In this document: piece after piece, positions 1 to 8,600 of the stretch
Position numbering within the stretch: the stretch's first letter is position 1
Layout of the letters: each line of letters begins with the position of its first letter
NCBI RefSeq assembly: GCF_020010905.1
Contig: NZ_JAGJBY010000002.1
Location: 744,001-808,000, forward strand
Origin: Streptomyces acidiscabies
Lineage (GTDB): Bacteria > Actinomycetota > Actinomycetes > Streptomycetales > Streptomycetaceae
DNA: 64,000 bases
Direction of reading: 5' to 3'
Notes under the pieces: generated by a model
Seen by the model: only the letters and a program-made list of their open reading frames with translations
The model's database searches: none
Told to the model about the DNA's origin: nothing
Program-made: the position numbers and the translations under genes

Positions 1-165
1 CTCCCAGCAGTACGGCATGTCGCCCGAACCGGCCGTCTCGAAGCCGGGGTTGAGGACGAGGTTCGCGGCGGAGGCGGGCTGCGGGGAGGTGAGGAGCAGG
101 CCACCGGTGAGACCGGCGACGGCCAACAGGGCGGTCTTTCTGCGGTACTTGAGGGGCAGTTTCAT
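1..165 (-). CDS. Secreted protein, N-terminal fragment
   Basis: The window holds only the first 55 codons; the rest lies beyond the left edge. The start is the ATG at 165. The first 33 residues form a clear Sec signal peptide: basic MKLPLKYRRK start, hydrophobic core, and an ASA cleavage motif followed by ANLVLNPGFE. An N-L-x-x-N-x-G-F-E opening after the cleavage site is common in carbohydrate-binding modules of secreted actinomycete glycoside hydrolases, so a chitinase-like or other polysaccharide-active enzyme is a reasonable guess, but no catalytic region is visible. A hairpin terminator for the glycosyltransferase genes lies just upstream, so this gene probably has its own promoter. Confidence 0.75.
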   Translation of the reverse strand, partial: MKLPLKYRRKTALLAVAGLTGGLLLTSPQPASAANLVLNPGFETAGSGDMPYCWE

Positions 166-194
166 GCGGCTCCCTTCGGGGATCGGGCAACCGG

Positions 195-225
195 CCGACG
201 CCGGGCGGCTCTTGGCCGGCGTCGG
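195..225 (-). terminator. Hairpin terminator after glycosyltransferase operon
   Basis: A perfect 10-bp stem (CCGACGCCGG at 195-204 with CCGGCGTCGG at 216-225) closes an 11-nt loop. It lies 75 bp past the stop of the last glycosyltransferase gene and before the secreted protein. There is no T-run, as is usual in Streptomyces. Confidence 0.6.
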
Positions 226-300
226 GCGGGGTTGGGTGAGGCGTCGCACGGCGTCGCGCGCATTCCGGCGACCGGCCTCGACAGGCTGCTCAGGAGCAGG

Positions 301-1464
301 TCACGCGGTCGTGCGCTTCTTCTTCCTCGGCAGGTACACCAGCGCCTCGGTCCCCACGAACCGCAGCACGAACGTCGTCACCAGCGCGAGCGCGGTCGCG
401 GAGAGCGCGCCCATCCCGAACCGGTGCACGAACAGCGCGATCAGCGGGATCCGCAGGACCAGGTCCGCGTTGGCGAGCAGCGCGAACCTGCCGACCCGGT
501 CCCACCAGCGGCGGTGTTCACGCCGGTCGCGGAAGAGCAGGTGCTCGATGAGGACGAAGTTCCAGGCCACGCCGAACTGGTTGGCGAGGATCTCGGCGGG
601 CAGGTAGTGCAGCCCGGTACGGGTCAGCGCCCACAGCGCGACCAGGTTGGGCAGGAACCCGCTCAGCCCGATCAGCCCGAAGCCGATCATGCGGGCGAGC
701 GGCGAGGCGGTACGCAGCCCGAGGAGGTGCCGCAGGAACCGCACCCCTTCCGCCGCCGTCGACTTGGACTCCCCGGCGTACCGCTCCTGGAACACGAACG
801 GCACCTCGGCGACCCGCTCCGGCCTGCTGCGGACGGCGAGTTCGAGGAGGATCTTGTAGCCGAGGGGCTTGAGGACATCGGCGCTCACCACGCTGCGCCG
901 GATCGCGAAGAACCCGCTCATCGGGTCGCTGATCCCGCGCAGCCTGCGCGGGAAGAGGGACTTGGTGAGCCAGGTCGCGCCCTTCGAGACGGCGACCCGG
1001 TAGCCGCCGGCGAGCCCGGCGCGGCTGCCGCCCTTGATGTACCGGGAGGCGACGACGAGTACGGCGCCGGAGCGCTCGCCGGTCGCCACCAACTCCGGTA
1101 CCAGGGACGGGGGATGCTGGCAGTCGCCGTCCATCACGACGACCCAGTCCGACCCGGCGGTCCTGATCCCCTCGACGACGGCGCCGCCGAGGCCGCCCAC
1201 CGGTTCCTCGCGGTGCAGGACGGTCACCGGGAACGGGCAGTCCTTGGCCGCGTCCCGGATCACCTCGGGGGTGTCGTCCGTGGAGTCGTCCACGAAGACG
1301 ACCTCGCAGGGGAGGCTGCGGGGGACCGACTCCCGGATCTGGCGCAGGAGTTGGCGGATGTTCGCGGACTCGTTGAAGGTGGGGACGACAATGGTGACGG
1401 CGCCGGGTTCGGGGATGTCGTCCTCGCGGACGTCCGGGACCGGTGCGGTGTATTCGTGGCTCAC
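301..1464 (-). CDS. Family 2 glycosyltransferase with C-terminal GtrA-like membrane domain
   Basis: A 387-residue protein. The first ~230 residues are a GT-A glycosyltransferase of the polyprenyl-phosphate mannose/glucose synthase type: VVPTFNESANI, then VFVDDSTDDT, then the metal-binding VVMDGDCQHPP. The last ~130 residues carry four hydrophobic segments of the GtrA/DPMS type (GFGLIGLSGFLPN onwards) and a basic RKKKRTTA tail. Such fusions usually make lipid-linked sugar or flip it across the membrane. The GTG start at 1464 overlaps the stop of the upstream gene by four bases (GTGA), which fixes the start and implies translational coupling. It is the last gene of a three-gene operon. Confidence 0.88.
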   Translation of the reverse strand: MSHEYTAPVPDVREDDIPEPGAVTIVVPTFNESANIRQLLRQIRESVPRSLPCEVVFVDDSTDDTPEVIRDAAKDCPFPVTVLHREEPVGGLGGAVVEGIRTAGSDWVVVMDGDCQHPPSLVPELVATGERSGAVLVVASRYIKGGSRAGLAGGYRVAVSKGATWLTKSLFPRRLRGISDPMSGFFAIRRSVVSADVLKPLGYKILLELAVRSRPERVAEVPFVFQERYAGESKSTAAEGVRFLRHLLGLRTASPLARMIGFGLIGLSGFLPNLVALWALTRTGLHYLPAEILANQFGVAWNFVLIEHLLFRDRREHRRWWDRVGRFALLANADLVLRIPLIALFVHRFGMGALSATALALVTTFVLRFVGTEALVYLPRKKKRTTA

Positions 1465-3083
1465 AGCGCGCCTCCGACCTTGCGGATCTCGATGCGGTCC
1501 TCGCCGATGCCGAACACGGCGACGGGCGTTGAGTGCGTCAGCGCCGCCTTCACGGTCGGCAGGTCGCGCGCGTCGCGCCGTACCGTCGGGGAGGCCACCA
1601 CGTAGTCGACGTCCTTCCAGCCGTTCGGGAGGGTCTTGGTGACCGCCGGGTCGAGGTCGGCCTTGTAGAACCAGATGGCGCCCAGGCCGGGTTGGTACCC
1701 GGCGTGCACGAGGTCGAGCCAGAGGGCGTCGTCGACGAGGACGCGGGTGCCGGCGGGGTCGGCGACCTCGTGGTCCAGCCACTTCGCCGCCGACCGGTAG
1801 GGACCGTTCGCGTCGGCGGTGACGGCGGTGTGGTCGCCGTCGTACCAGCGGGGTACGACGTACAGCGCGGCGGCGACAGCGAGCGACGCCGCGACCGCGT
1901 ACCGCCCGTACCTGACCCAGTGGTGCTCGGCGGAGCCGCGCCGCTTGTGCAGGATCGTGTGCGCGAGCGAGGAGACCGCTCCGGCGAGGACCAGGGCGAG
2001 GAACGGCAGCGCCTGGATGACGTACATCGCGGGGAGGTAGCCGCCGGGGCGCAGCGCGACGACGGCCAGGATCGCGACGGCGAGCGAGGGCCCGGCGAGC
2101 GCGCGGGCGGTGACCGACCAGCGCCAGGTGACCAGGAGCAGCAGCGCGCCCGCGAGGCCGCCGACGATCAGGACGGTGTCGTAGTAGAGCCAGGACTGCA
2201 ACACCCCGTGCCCGCCCGAGCCGTTGTCGAGGATGAAGCCCGAACCCGGCCTGGTCATCTGGTACTTCATGCCGTCCCACAGCGAGACGTGCCCGCCGCC
2301 CGGGAGCAACTCGCCCTTCAGCAGGGCGAAGAGGGGGTACGAGACGCCGATCAGGACGCATGCGGTGATCGCGCCGGTGAGGGCGAACTTGCGGGTGTCG
2401 CGGTGGCTGTGGCGCCACATGGTGAGCAGCACGGCGGGCAGGACGAAGAGCATCGTCTCCTTCGTCAGGACGGCCGTCGCGGCGGCGATCCCGGCGCCGA
2501 AGTGGTGCCACAGGTGGCGGCTCGGGGAGGCGGCCAGCGTGAACGCGAGGAGCGTCCACATCACCGCGAGGTTGTCGAGGAAGATCTCCCGCTGGAGGAC
2601 GACGGAGAGCGGCGAGAGCCCGAAGAGGGCCATGCCGAGCCCGGCGGCCCAGCGCGGGAGGGAGAGGCGGCGGCCGAGGACGTACAGCAGGGTGGCGCTG
2701 CACGCCGTCACGACGAGCATCACCGCGCGCATCGAGCCGACGGTCATCGTGCCGGGGTCGAGGGCCTTGGGGATCCAGGTCAGCAGGGCCAACTGGAGCC
2801 AGCCGAGCGGGGGATGGTCGTACCAGTAGGTGTAGTGGGCGAGGCCCTTGCCCTCCTGGACGGCCCACGCCTGGGCGAGGTAGGTGCCCTCGTCGTCGCT
2901 GAGGGTCGGGTAGGCGGCTATGTTCCAGCCCTGGACCACGAGGATCACGGTCAACAGGGCGCCGCACAGCAGGAGATCGGGTTTTTTCGAGAGGCGTGTG
3001 CGGGACGCCGGGGGTGTCAGGGGCGCGACGGTGCGCTGGACGGGAATCTTCGGGGTGGTCACCGTCGGGAGCGTGGAGGTCAC
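1461..3083 (-). CDS. Membrane glycosyltransferase, GT39/ArnT-like
   Basis: A 540-residue integral membrane protein with about ten hydrophobic segments. Near the N-terminus is the acidic motif SDDEGTYLAQAW followed by HPPLGWLQL, typical of GT-C enzymes (protein O-mannosyltransferase, ArnT, PglZ-like families) that take sugar from a polyprenyl phosphate donor on the outer membrane face. The C-terminal ~120 residues are a soluble extracytoplasmic domain. The GTG start at 3083 overlaps the upstream stop, and its own stop overlaps the next start, so the three genes are one coupled unit. A likely scheme is that the flanking GT2 enzyme makes the lipid-linked sugar and this one transfers it. The acceptor is unknown. 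Confidence 0.8.
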   Translation of the reverse strand: MTSTLPTVTTPKIPVQRTVAPLTPPASRTRLSKKPDLLLCGALLTVILVVQGWNIAAYPTLSDDEGTYLAQAWAVQEGKGLAHYTYWYDHPPLGWLQLALLTWIPKALDPGTMTVGSMRAVMLVVTACSATLLYVLGRRLSLPRWAAGLGMALFGLSPLSVVLQREIFLDNLAVMWTLLAFTLAASPSRHLWHHFGAGIAAATAVLTKETMLFVLPAVLLTMWRHSHRDTRKFALTGAITACVLIGVSYPLFALLKGELLPGGGHVSLWDGMKYQMTRPGSGFILDNGSGGHGVLQSWLYYDTVLIVGGLAGALLLLVTWRWSVTARALAGPSLAVAILAVVALRPGGYLPAMYVIQALPFLALVLAGAVSSLAHTILHKRRGSAEHHWVRYGRYAVAASLAVAAALYVVPRWYDGDHTAVTADANGPYRSAAKWLDHEVADPAGTRVLVDDALWLDLVHAGYQPGLGAIWFYKADLDPAVTKTLPNGWKDVDYVVASPTVRRDARDLPTVKAALTHSTPVAVFGIGEDRIEIRKVGGAL

Positions 3084-4336
3084 GCGGCAACGTCCTCTCG
3101 GGTGGTCAGGTGCGCACCGGTGTGTTCGGTCAACTCCCATTCGCTCTGCCCGCGTTGCTCGCGCCACACTGCGCGGATCGCGGCACCCGCGAGGAGGACC
3201 TGGTAGAAGGGGCCGCCCACGACGAGCTTGACGTAGTGGACGAAGCGCACGCGCAGGCCGTACTGCTTGCCGAAGTCGTGCAGTCCGACGAGTTCGAAGA
3301 CGAACGTCACGAGCGCGGTGACGGCCGGCAGGAAGGTGACGAAGGCGATGCCGACGGGCACGTCGAGGAAGAGCGCGATCGCCGCGTTCAGCGGGATGAC
3401 GACGCCGGAGAACGCCTGGAGGAACGGGGTCATGAGGGTGTAGCGGGCCAGCAACCGCTGCCCGAAGCCCGGGAGTTGCTTCCAGTCCTTCTTCCGGTAG
3501 ACCTGAAGGAAGCCCTGGTTCCAGCGAGTTCGCTGCTTGAGCAGGGACATGAGCGAGCCCGGGGTCTCCTCGCGGGTCACCATGTCTGAGTCGTAGGCGA
3601 CGACGACCTTCTTGCCGACGGACGACAGCCGGACGCCCAAGTCGCAGTCCTCGGCGAGGCAGTTGGAGTCCCATCCGCCCGCTTCCCGCAGGACGTCGGT
3701 GCGGACGAAGACCGTGTTGCCGCCGAGCGGGATGAACCCCTTCTGCGCGTGCAGGTGGAGCCGGGAGCGGAACCAGAAGAAATACTCCAGGCAGTTGCGC
3801 AGGCTGTACCAGCTGGAGTGGAAGTTGATGAGCTGGACGCCGCCCTGGACGACGTCGGCGCCGGTGGTGCGGAAGGCGTGGTCGACGTGCGCGAGGAGCT
3901 CGGGGTGGACCTGGTCCTCGGCGTCGAAGACCCCGACGACGCCGCCCCGGCAGTGCGGGAGCGCCGTGTTCATCGCCTTCGGTTTGTTCTTCGTCTCGTG
4001 GGTGTCGACGACGACGCGCACCCGGGGGTCGCGGGCGGCGGCGCGTTCGGCGACCTCGGTGGTCTCGGGGTCGTCGTGGCCGACGATCACGATGATCTCG
4101 AAGTCGGTGTGGGTCGACTCCAGGAGCCGGCGGATGGTGTGGTCGAGCACGGCCTGCTCGTGTCTCGCCGGCAGCAGCAGGGAGAACGAGGTGTGCTGGC
4201 CCCCGTCCGGCTGGCCGAAACTCGTCGAGGCGAGCACCTCCGGCGTACGCCAGGCGTGCATCTGCCACCACAGGGTGAAGGCGGCCATCCCGAAAAGGCC
4301 CAGCGAGACGGCGGATATGAAGATGGACGTGAACAA
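3080..4336 (-). CDS. Processive-type family 2 glycosyltransferase
   Basis: A 418-residue protein with an N-terminal membrane segment, a GT-A domain and further C-terminal membrane segments. The key motifs are VFDAEDQVHP (metal site, residues ~137-146), LAEDCDLG (~227) and the QRTRW acceptor motif (268-272), the set seen in cellulose, hyaluronan and poly-GlcNAc synthases. It is therefore likely to build or extend a cell-surface polysaccharide. The start is a TTG at 4336 with a G-rich ribosome site about 8 bases upstream. It is first in the three-gene operon, and the 186-bp gap upstream must hold the operon promoter. Confidence 0.87.
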   Translation of the reverse strand: MFTSIFISAVSLGLFGMAAFTLWWQMHAWRTPEVLASTSFGQPDGGQHTSFSLLLPARHEQAVLDHTIRRLLESTHTDFEIIVIVGHDDPETTEVAERAAARDPRVRVVVDTHETKNKPKAMNTALPHCRGGVVGVFDAEDQVHPELLAHVDHAFRTTGADVVQGGVQLINFHSSWYSLRNCLEYFFWFRSRLHLHAQKGFIPLGGNTVFVRTDVLREAGGWDSNCLAEDCDLGVRLSSVGKKVVVAYDSDMVTREETPGSLMSLLKQRTRWNQGFLQVYRKKDWKQLPGFGQRLLARYTLMTPFLQAFSGVVIPLNAAIALFLDVPVGIAFVTFLPAVTALVTFVFELVGLHDFGKQYGLRVRFVHYVKLVVGGPFYQVLLAGAAIRAVWREQRGQSEWELTEHTGAHLTTREDVAA

Positions 4337-4522
4337 GAAAAGATCCCCCCAGATCTCAGTGCCCCCTGTCGCGACGGCGCGTCACATGCGTCGCGTCATG
4401 TGCTGACACTAAGTGGAAACTGTGAACGGGGGGAGGTCTTCCGATAAATAGCTTGTTTCAGAGCTGACTTGTTCTTAGCTGCACATATCCGGACACGTGA
4501 TCTCTTTTTTGGTCGGCAATGA

Positions 4523-6571
4523 TCAAGTGGACTGACCGTTCGGGCCGGTCAGCGCGGTGCGCAGCCGATCGGGGTCGGTCGTCGGAAGATCACAAGTGAA
4601 GTTACGGCAGACGTACGCCGTTGCTTCACTTCCCGAAAGTGGCCGGTCGGCGATCAAGGGAAATTCGTCACTGTCCGTCACCCCATAGGCCACAACAGCC
4701 CCGGGAGCCGTGGCCAGAAGCGCCTGTCGGTGTAGGTTCTTTCCGGCCGGATCGGTCAACTCCCTTGCCACTACGGCGACTTCGCGCGGTCCGTCGAGGA
4801 GTGCCTCCGCTACGGACAGTCCCCAGCCGATGAAGCGGGGGACCCGGGGGCCGAGCGCTTTGACGACGCCGAGTGCTTTTTCGGCTGCGGTGCGGTGGGG
4901 TTCGGCTCCCGTGTGGGCCGCGTACGACAGGAGTGCCGACGCCGCCGCCGTCCAGCCGGAGGGGGTCGCGTTGTCCATGGGGTCCTGGGGGCGGCGGATC
5001 AACTGCTCGGCGTCCGAGGCCGTGTCGTACAGGGCGCCCGACTCGGGGTCCGTGAAGCGGGCCAGGACGTGGTCCAGGAGCAGGCCGGCGAAGTCCAGCC
5101 AGACGCCCTCGGCGGTGACGGCGGCCAGCGCGAGGAAGCCTTCCGCGACGTCGCCGTAGTCCTCCAACACGCCCGCGTTCGCGCCGGGTTGGCCGTCCTT
5201 GCTGGTGCGGGAGAGATGGGCGTGGTCGTCGAGGTGGATGCGGACGACGAGGTCGGCGGCGGTGAGGGCGGCCTCGATCAGGTCGGGGCGGTCGAAGTAG
5301 GCGCCGGTCTCCGCGAGGGCCGCGATCGCGAGGCCGTTCCAGGCGGCCACGATCTTGTCGTCGCGGCCGGGGGCGGGGCGTTCGGCGCGTTTCGCGAGGA
5401 GGCGGGCGTGGATCGAGGCGATCTTGTCCGCGTCGAACACGCCCTCCGTCTGCGGGAGTTGCAGGACCGAGGCGCCTTCCTCGAAGGTGCCGTCCTCGGT
5501 GACGCCGAAGTAGTGGGCGGCGAGGTCCGCGTCCTCGCCGAGGGTGTCGCGGAGTTCGGCCATGGTCCACACGTAGTACGCGCCCTCTACGTGTTTCCCG
5601 GTGCCGTCGTCGCTGTCGGCGTCCAGCGCGGACGCGAACCCGCCCTCGGGTGTGCGGAGTTCGCGGACCATGAAGTCCGCCGTCTCCAGGGCGATCCTGC
5701 GGGCCAGCTCGGAACCCGTCGAGCGCCACAGGTGGGCGTACACGCGGCACAACAGGGCGTTGTCGTACAGCATCTTCTCGAAATGCGGCACGATCCAGTC
5801 GCGGTCGACCGAGTACCGGGCGAAGCCGCCGCCCAGCTGGTCGTAGATGCCGCCCCGCGCCATCCGCTCGCACGTGTCCGCCGCCATCTGCAACGCACCC
5901 TCCGAGCCCGTCCTCGCGTGGTGCCTCAGCAGGAACTCGATCACCATGGACGGCGGGAACTTCGGCGCGCCCCCGAAACCGCCGCGCTGCGGGTCGTACT
6001 CCCGGGTCAGCCCCAGCAGCGCCGCGGCCAGCTCCTCCTCGCCGGGCGGCTGCGCGTCCCCGAACGACAGTTCGCGCTCCCCCAGATCCCGCACGATCTT
6101 CCCGGCGACCTCGGCGACCTCGTCCCGGCGGCCGGTCCACGCCTGCCGCACGCCCTCCAGCACCTGCCGGAAGGAGGGCGAGCCGTGCCGCGGCTCGGGC
6201 GGGAAGTACGTACCGAAGTAGAACGGCTCGGCGTCGGGGGTGAGGAACACGGTCATGGGCCAGCCGCCCTGACCGGTCGCCGCCTGCACGGCCTCCATAT
6301 AGACGGCGTCCACGTCGGGCCGCTCCTCGCGGTCCACCTTGACGCTGACGAAGTGTTCGTTGAGGTAGTCGGCAGTGTGCTGGTCCTCGAAGGATTCGTG
6401 GGCCATCACGTGGCACCAGTGGCACGAGCTGTACCCGACGCTCAGAAGCACCGGCCGCTCGCTCCGCCGGGCCTCCTCGAACGCCTCGGCCGACCAGGGC
6501 CACCAGTCGACGGGGTTGTCGGCGTGCTGGAGGAGGTAGGGGGACGTCTCATGGGCCAGTCGGTTCGGCAT
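4523..6571 (-). CDS. DUF255/thioredoxin-domain protein (YyaL/SSP411 family)
   Basis: A full-length 682-residue member of the YyaL/spermatogenesis-associated protein 20 family. The N-terminal third is a thioredoxin-like fold opening with HETSPYLLQHA and carrying the CHWC motif at residues 50-53 (SSCHWCHVMAHESF). The remainder resembles the alpha/alpha-barrel of glycosidases and epimerases, including the FEKMLYDNA motif. The biochemical role of the family is not established; some members are linked to redox or cellobiose 2-epimerase-like folds. It is a housekeeping-type gene that marks the left border of the accessory island. Confidence 0.9.
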   Translation of the reverse strand: MPNRLAHETSPYLLQHADNPVDWWPWSAEAFEEARRSERPVLLSVGYSSCHWCHVMAHESFEDQHTADYLNEHFVSVKVDREERPDVDAVYMEAVQAATGQGGWPMTVFLTPDAEPFYFGTYFPPEPRHGSPSFRQVLEGVRQAWTGRRDEVAEVAGKIVRDLGERELSFGDAQPPGEEELAAALLGLTREYDPQRGGFGGAPKFPPSMVIEFLLRHHARTGSEGALQMAADTCERMARGGIYDQLGGGFARYSVDRDWIVPHFEKMLYDNALLCRVYAHLWRSTGSELARRIALETADFMVRELRTPEGGFASALDADSDDGTGKHVEGAYYVWTMAELRDTLGEDADLAAHYFGVTEDGTFEEGASVLQLPQTEGVFDADKIASIHARLLAKRAERPAPGRDDKIVAAWNGLAIAALAETGAYFDRPDLIEAALTAADLVVRIHLDDHAHLSRTSKDGQPGANAGVLEDYGDVAEGFLALAAVTAEGVWLDFAGLLLDHVLARFTDPESGALYDTASDAEQLIRRPQDPMDNATPSGWTAAASALLSYAAHTGAEPHRTAAEKALGVVKALGPRVPRFIGWGLSVAEALLDGPREVAVVARELTDPAGKNLHRQALLATAPGAVVAYGVTDSDEFPLIADRPLSGSEATAYVCRNFTCDLPTTDPDRLRTALTGPNGQST

Positions 6572-7072
6572 GGAGCCATCCTGCCGCAGTGTCCGGCCGC
6601 TCGGACGGCAGGCGTGTCCCAGACGGTGACGTCCGGCTTTCCGGTGCTTCTGCTTGGTGCGGTGACGCCGCCGAGGTAGGCGACGCGTTCCTCGCCGGTC
6701 ATCAGTCAGGAGAGGTCGCCCCGCATCGCGTCAAGCCGTCCTCCAGGCAGGACACGTCCCCGGCCCGCGTGTCGCTCGGAGATTCCGCCTGACTTCCGGT
6801 GCGGCCTTCGCCTGGCAGCATCCGCTCACCGCTTGAAGCAGCTGTTCATTCACCGTGCAATTACTCCCCCACCTGGCCTACATGGACACGGCAAGGCCGC
6901 TGCCTGCAACTAGCCGGCGCCGATCACTTCCTGTGTGCACACGTCGCACTGCGCGATCCCTTACCACATAGGCCACCCGGACCTCTTGGCTAACTGACGG
7001 GTGCCACCTCATCAGAAGCTGCTACATCCCTGACTATTTAAGAGATTATAAGATGATTGCCGGAGAGGTTTA
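6572..7072. other. Interval with no supportable gene
   Basis: Short open frames exist on both strands but none has a convincing start, ribosome site or recognisable product. The last ~60 bases before the IS5 element turn AT-rich (7035-7060). It may hold decayed remains of mobile DNA and the original upstream region of the membrane protein/TIR operon, now displaced by the insertion. Confidence 0.5.
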
Positions 7073-7106
7073 GAGGTTGTCTCATGTGGCGTGATGTTCG
7101 TGCGGC

Positions 7107-7936
7107 ATGATGTCGGTCGTGACTGCCGATCTGTCGAAGCGGCTGGTTCCTGATGAACTCTGGGAGCTGGTCGCCCCGTTGCTGCCGTCGTTCGTCGCTC
7201 GACCGCAGGGAGGCGGGACCGCTCCGCGTGATGAGCGGGCCGTGTTCACGGCGGTGGTGTACGTACTGACCAGCGGGTGTGCCTGGCGGCACCTGCCGCC
7301 GACGTTCGGTACGTCCCCGGCGACAGCGCACCGCCGGTTCACGGCCTGGACCGAAGCCGGCCTGTGGCGCCGGCTGCACCGGGCCGTGCTCGACCGACTC
7401 GGCGCCAGGGGTGAGCTGGACTGGACCTCGGCGATCATCGACGCGGCCTCCGTCCGTGCGAAAAGGGGGGATCACTGACCGGGCCGAACCCGGTCGACCG
7501 CGGCAAGAAGGGCAGCAAACTGCACGTCCTGTCCGACGCCCAGGGCATCCCGCTCGCCCTCGCGGTGTCCGGCGCGAACCTCCACGACAGCCAGGCGTTC
7601 AAGCCGCTGATCCGGGCGATACCCGCCGTCCGCTCGCGGCGCGGACCACGAAGACGACGTCCCGTCAAGATCCGCGCGGACAAGGCGTACTTCTCCGCCG
7701 ACCACCTGGCCTGGCTCCGTGAACGGGGCCTGGTCCCGCGCATCGCACGTCCGGGCATCGAGTCCGGCGAGCGACTCGGCCGGCACCGCTGGAAGATCGA
7801 ACGGTCCATCGCCTGGCTGCTCGGCTACCGCCGCCTCACCGTGCGATACGAGCGGAAGGGATCGCACTTCCTCGCCTTCCTCGGCCTCGCAGCCGCCCTG
7901 ACCTGCTACAAGAAGCTCGCGAAACTCACCACGTGA
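7107..7936 (+). CDS. IS5-family transposase, made by programmed -1 frameshift
   Basis: Frame A (7107-7478) encodes the N-terminal DUF4096-like part (LVPDELWELVAPLLP, CAWRHLPPTFG, ending in the first catalytic Asp region IIDAASVRAKRG). The second frame carries the rest: GPNPVDRGKKGSKLH, ADKAYFSADH and RHRWKIERSIAWLLGYRRL, with the remaining catalytic residues. The frames join through a -1 slip at A4G6 (7461-7470). After the slip the second frame runs open to 7936, giving a normal ~276-residue transposase. This two-frame plan is standard for the IS427 group, so it should not be read as a broken gene. Confidence 0.88.
7461..7470 (+). other. Slippery site for -1 translational frameshift
   Basis: The run AAAAGGGGGG falls in frame A as AAA AGG GGG G, with a stop seven to nine bases later (TGA 7476-7478). 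A one-base backward slip gives GAA AAG GGG GGA and continues into the conserved second half of the transposase. Confidence 0.8.
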
Positions 7937-7998
7937 GACAACCTCTTAATGTAGGTCGCACTTGGAAACCTTGCGAACCACCACCATGGAGGCCGCAA

Positions 7999-8553
7999 GT
8001 GATTGCATCAATTGTGACGGCTGGAGCCGGTATTTTAATTGCGATCATGGCGTACTGGTTGAATCACCGGGGAGAAGTCCAGAGGTCTCTCAGGAAGGAA
8101 CGGATCGACTGGGTAGGCAGTCAACTCAAAGACCTCTACGGCCCACTTCTTATTTTGGCGGAGATTAACGAGCGGGCATGGCGAGAGTATCGGAGGGCAT
8201 ATTTTCCATCCGATTCGACAGAATCTCCAAGGGGACCACTGGCGGAGTCAATGTCGATGCGATGGCACGTATGGGTTGAGGCAGTATTTGCTCCAAGGGC
8301 CCAACAGATAAGGGAAATCATCACTGCGCGCGGAGATCTCATTATCGAAAGAGAGATGCCACCAGTGGTACTCGACTTCTGTGCCCATGCCGCGACATAT
8401 GATGCCCTACTGGCGGACTGGGATACCGTAGCCGTCAACCATTCCACGCTGATCCGTCATCCGGGAAGCAGCTTCCTGTTGTACGTACGCGAGTCGTACG
8501 TCACCCTGAAGGCCGAGCAAGAAGAATTGCTGCAATCGAGCCGACTCGATTAA
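7999..8553 (+). CDS. Membrane-anchored protein upstream of TIR gene, function unknown
   Basis: A 184-residue protein with one N-terminal membrane segment (IASIVTAGAGILIAIMAYWL) then a charged, mostly helical cytoplasmic region (HRGEVQRSLRKERIDWVGSQ, LYGPLLILAEINERAW). The frame is open from 7933 inside the IS5 end, but the GTG at 7999 has a GGAGG six to seven bases upstream and is the better start. Base composition is clearly lower in GC than neighbouring core genes. A TTA codon at 8035-8037 would make translation depend on the bldA tRNA in Streptomyces. It probably forms an operon with the TIR gene 47 bp downstream and could be its membrane partner or sensor; that role is inferred only from position. 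Confidence 0.8.
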   Translation: MIASIVTAGAGILIAIMAYWLNHRGEVQRSLRKERIDWVGSQLKDLYGPLLILAEINERAWREYRRAYFPSDSTESPRGPLAESMSMRWHVWVEAVFAPRAQQIREIITARGDLIIEREMPPVVLDFCAHAATYDALLADWDTVAVNHSTLIRHPGSSFLLYVRESYVTLKAEQEELLQSSRLD

Positions 8554-8600
8554 TGAGCCACCAGGTCTTTGGCGGCGACCACATGGGGGAGGAACCGTTC

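Larger units (their letters stand above)
7073..7945 (+). mobile_element. IS5-family (IS427-type) insertion sequence, intact
   Basis: An 873-bp element. The left end reads GAGGTTGTCTCATGTGG from 7073 and the right end, read inward, GAGGTTGTCTCACGTGG from 7945: terminal inverted repeats identical over the first 12 bases. Both ends are flanked by TTA (7070-7072 and 7946-7948), consistent with a 3-bp target duplication. It carries a two-frame DDE transposase. The intact ends and duplication suggest a fairly recent insertion. It landed 53 bp upstream of the GTG of the membrane protein gene, so it may have cut off or replaced that operon's promoter. Confidence 0.9.

Noticed and set aside
301..4271. 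Very long open frames that overlap the glycosyltransferase genes in other frames
   Set aside because: They are Arg/Pro/Gly-rich frame shadows of GC-rich coding DNA; the true frames carry the family motifs.
6589..6993. Short open frames before the IS5 element
   Set aside because: No ribosome site, no recognisable product and poor codon pattern.
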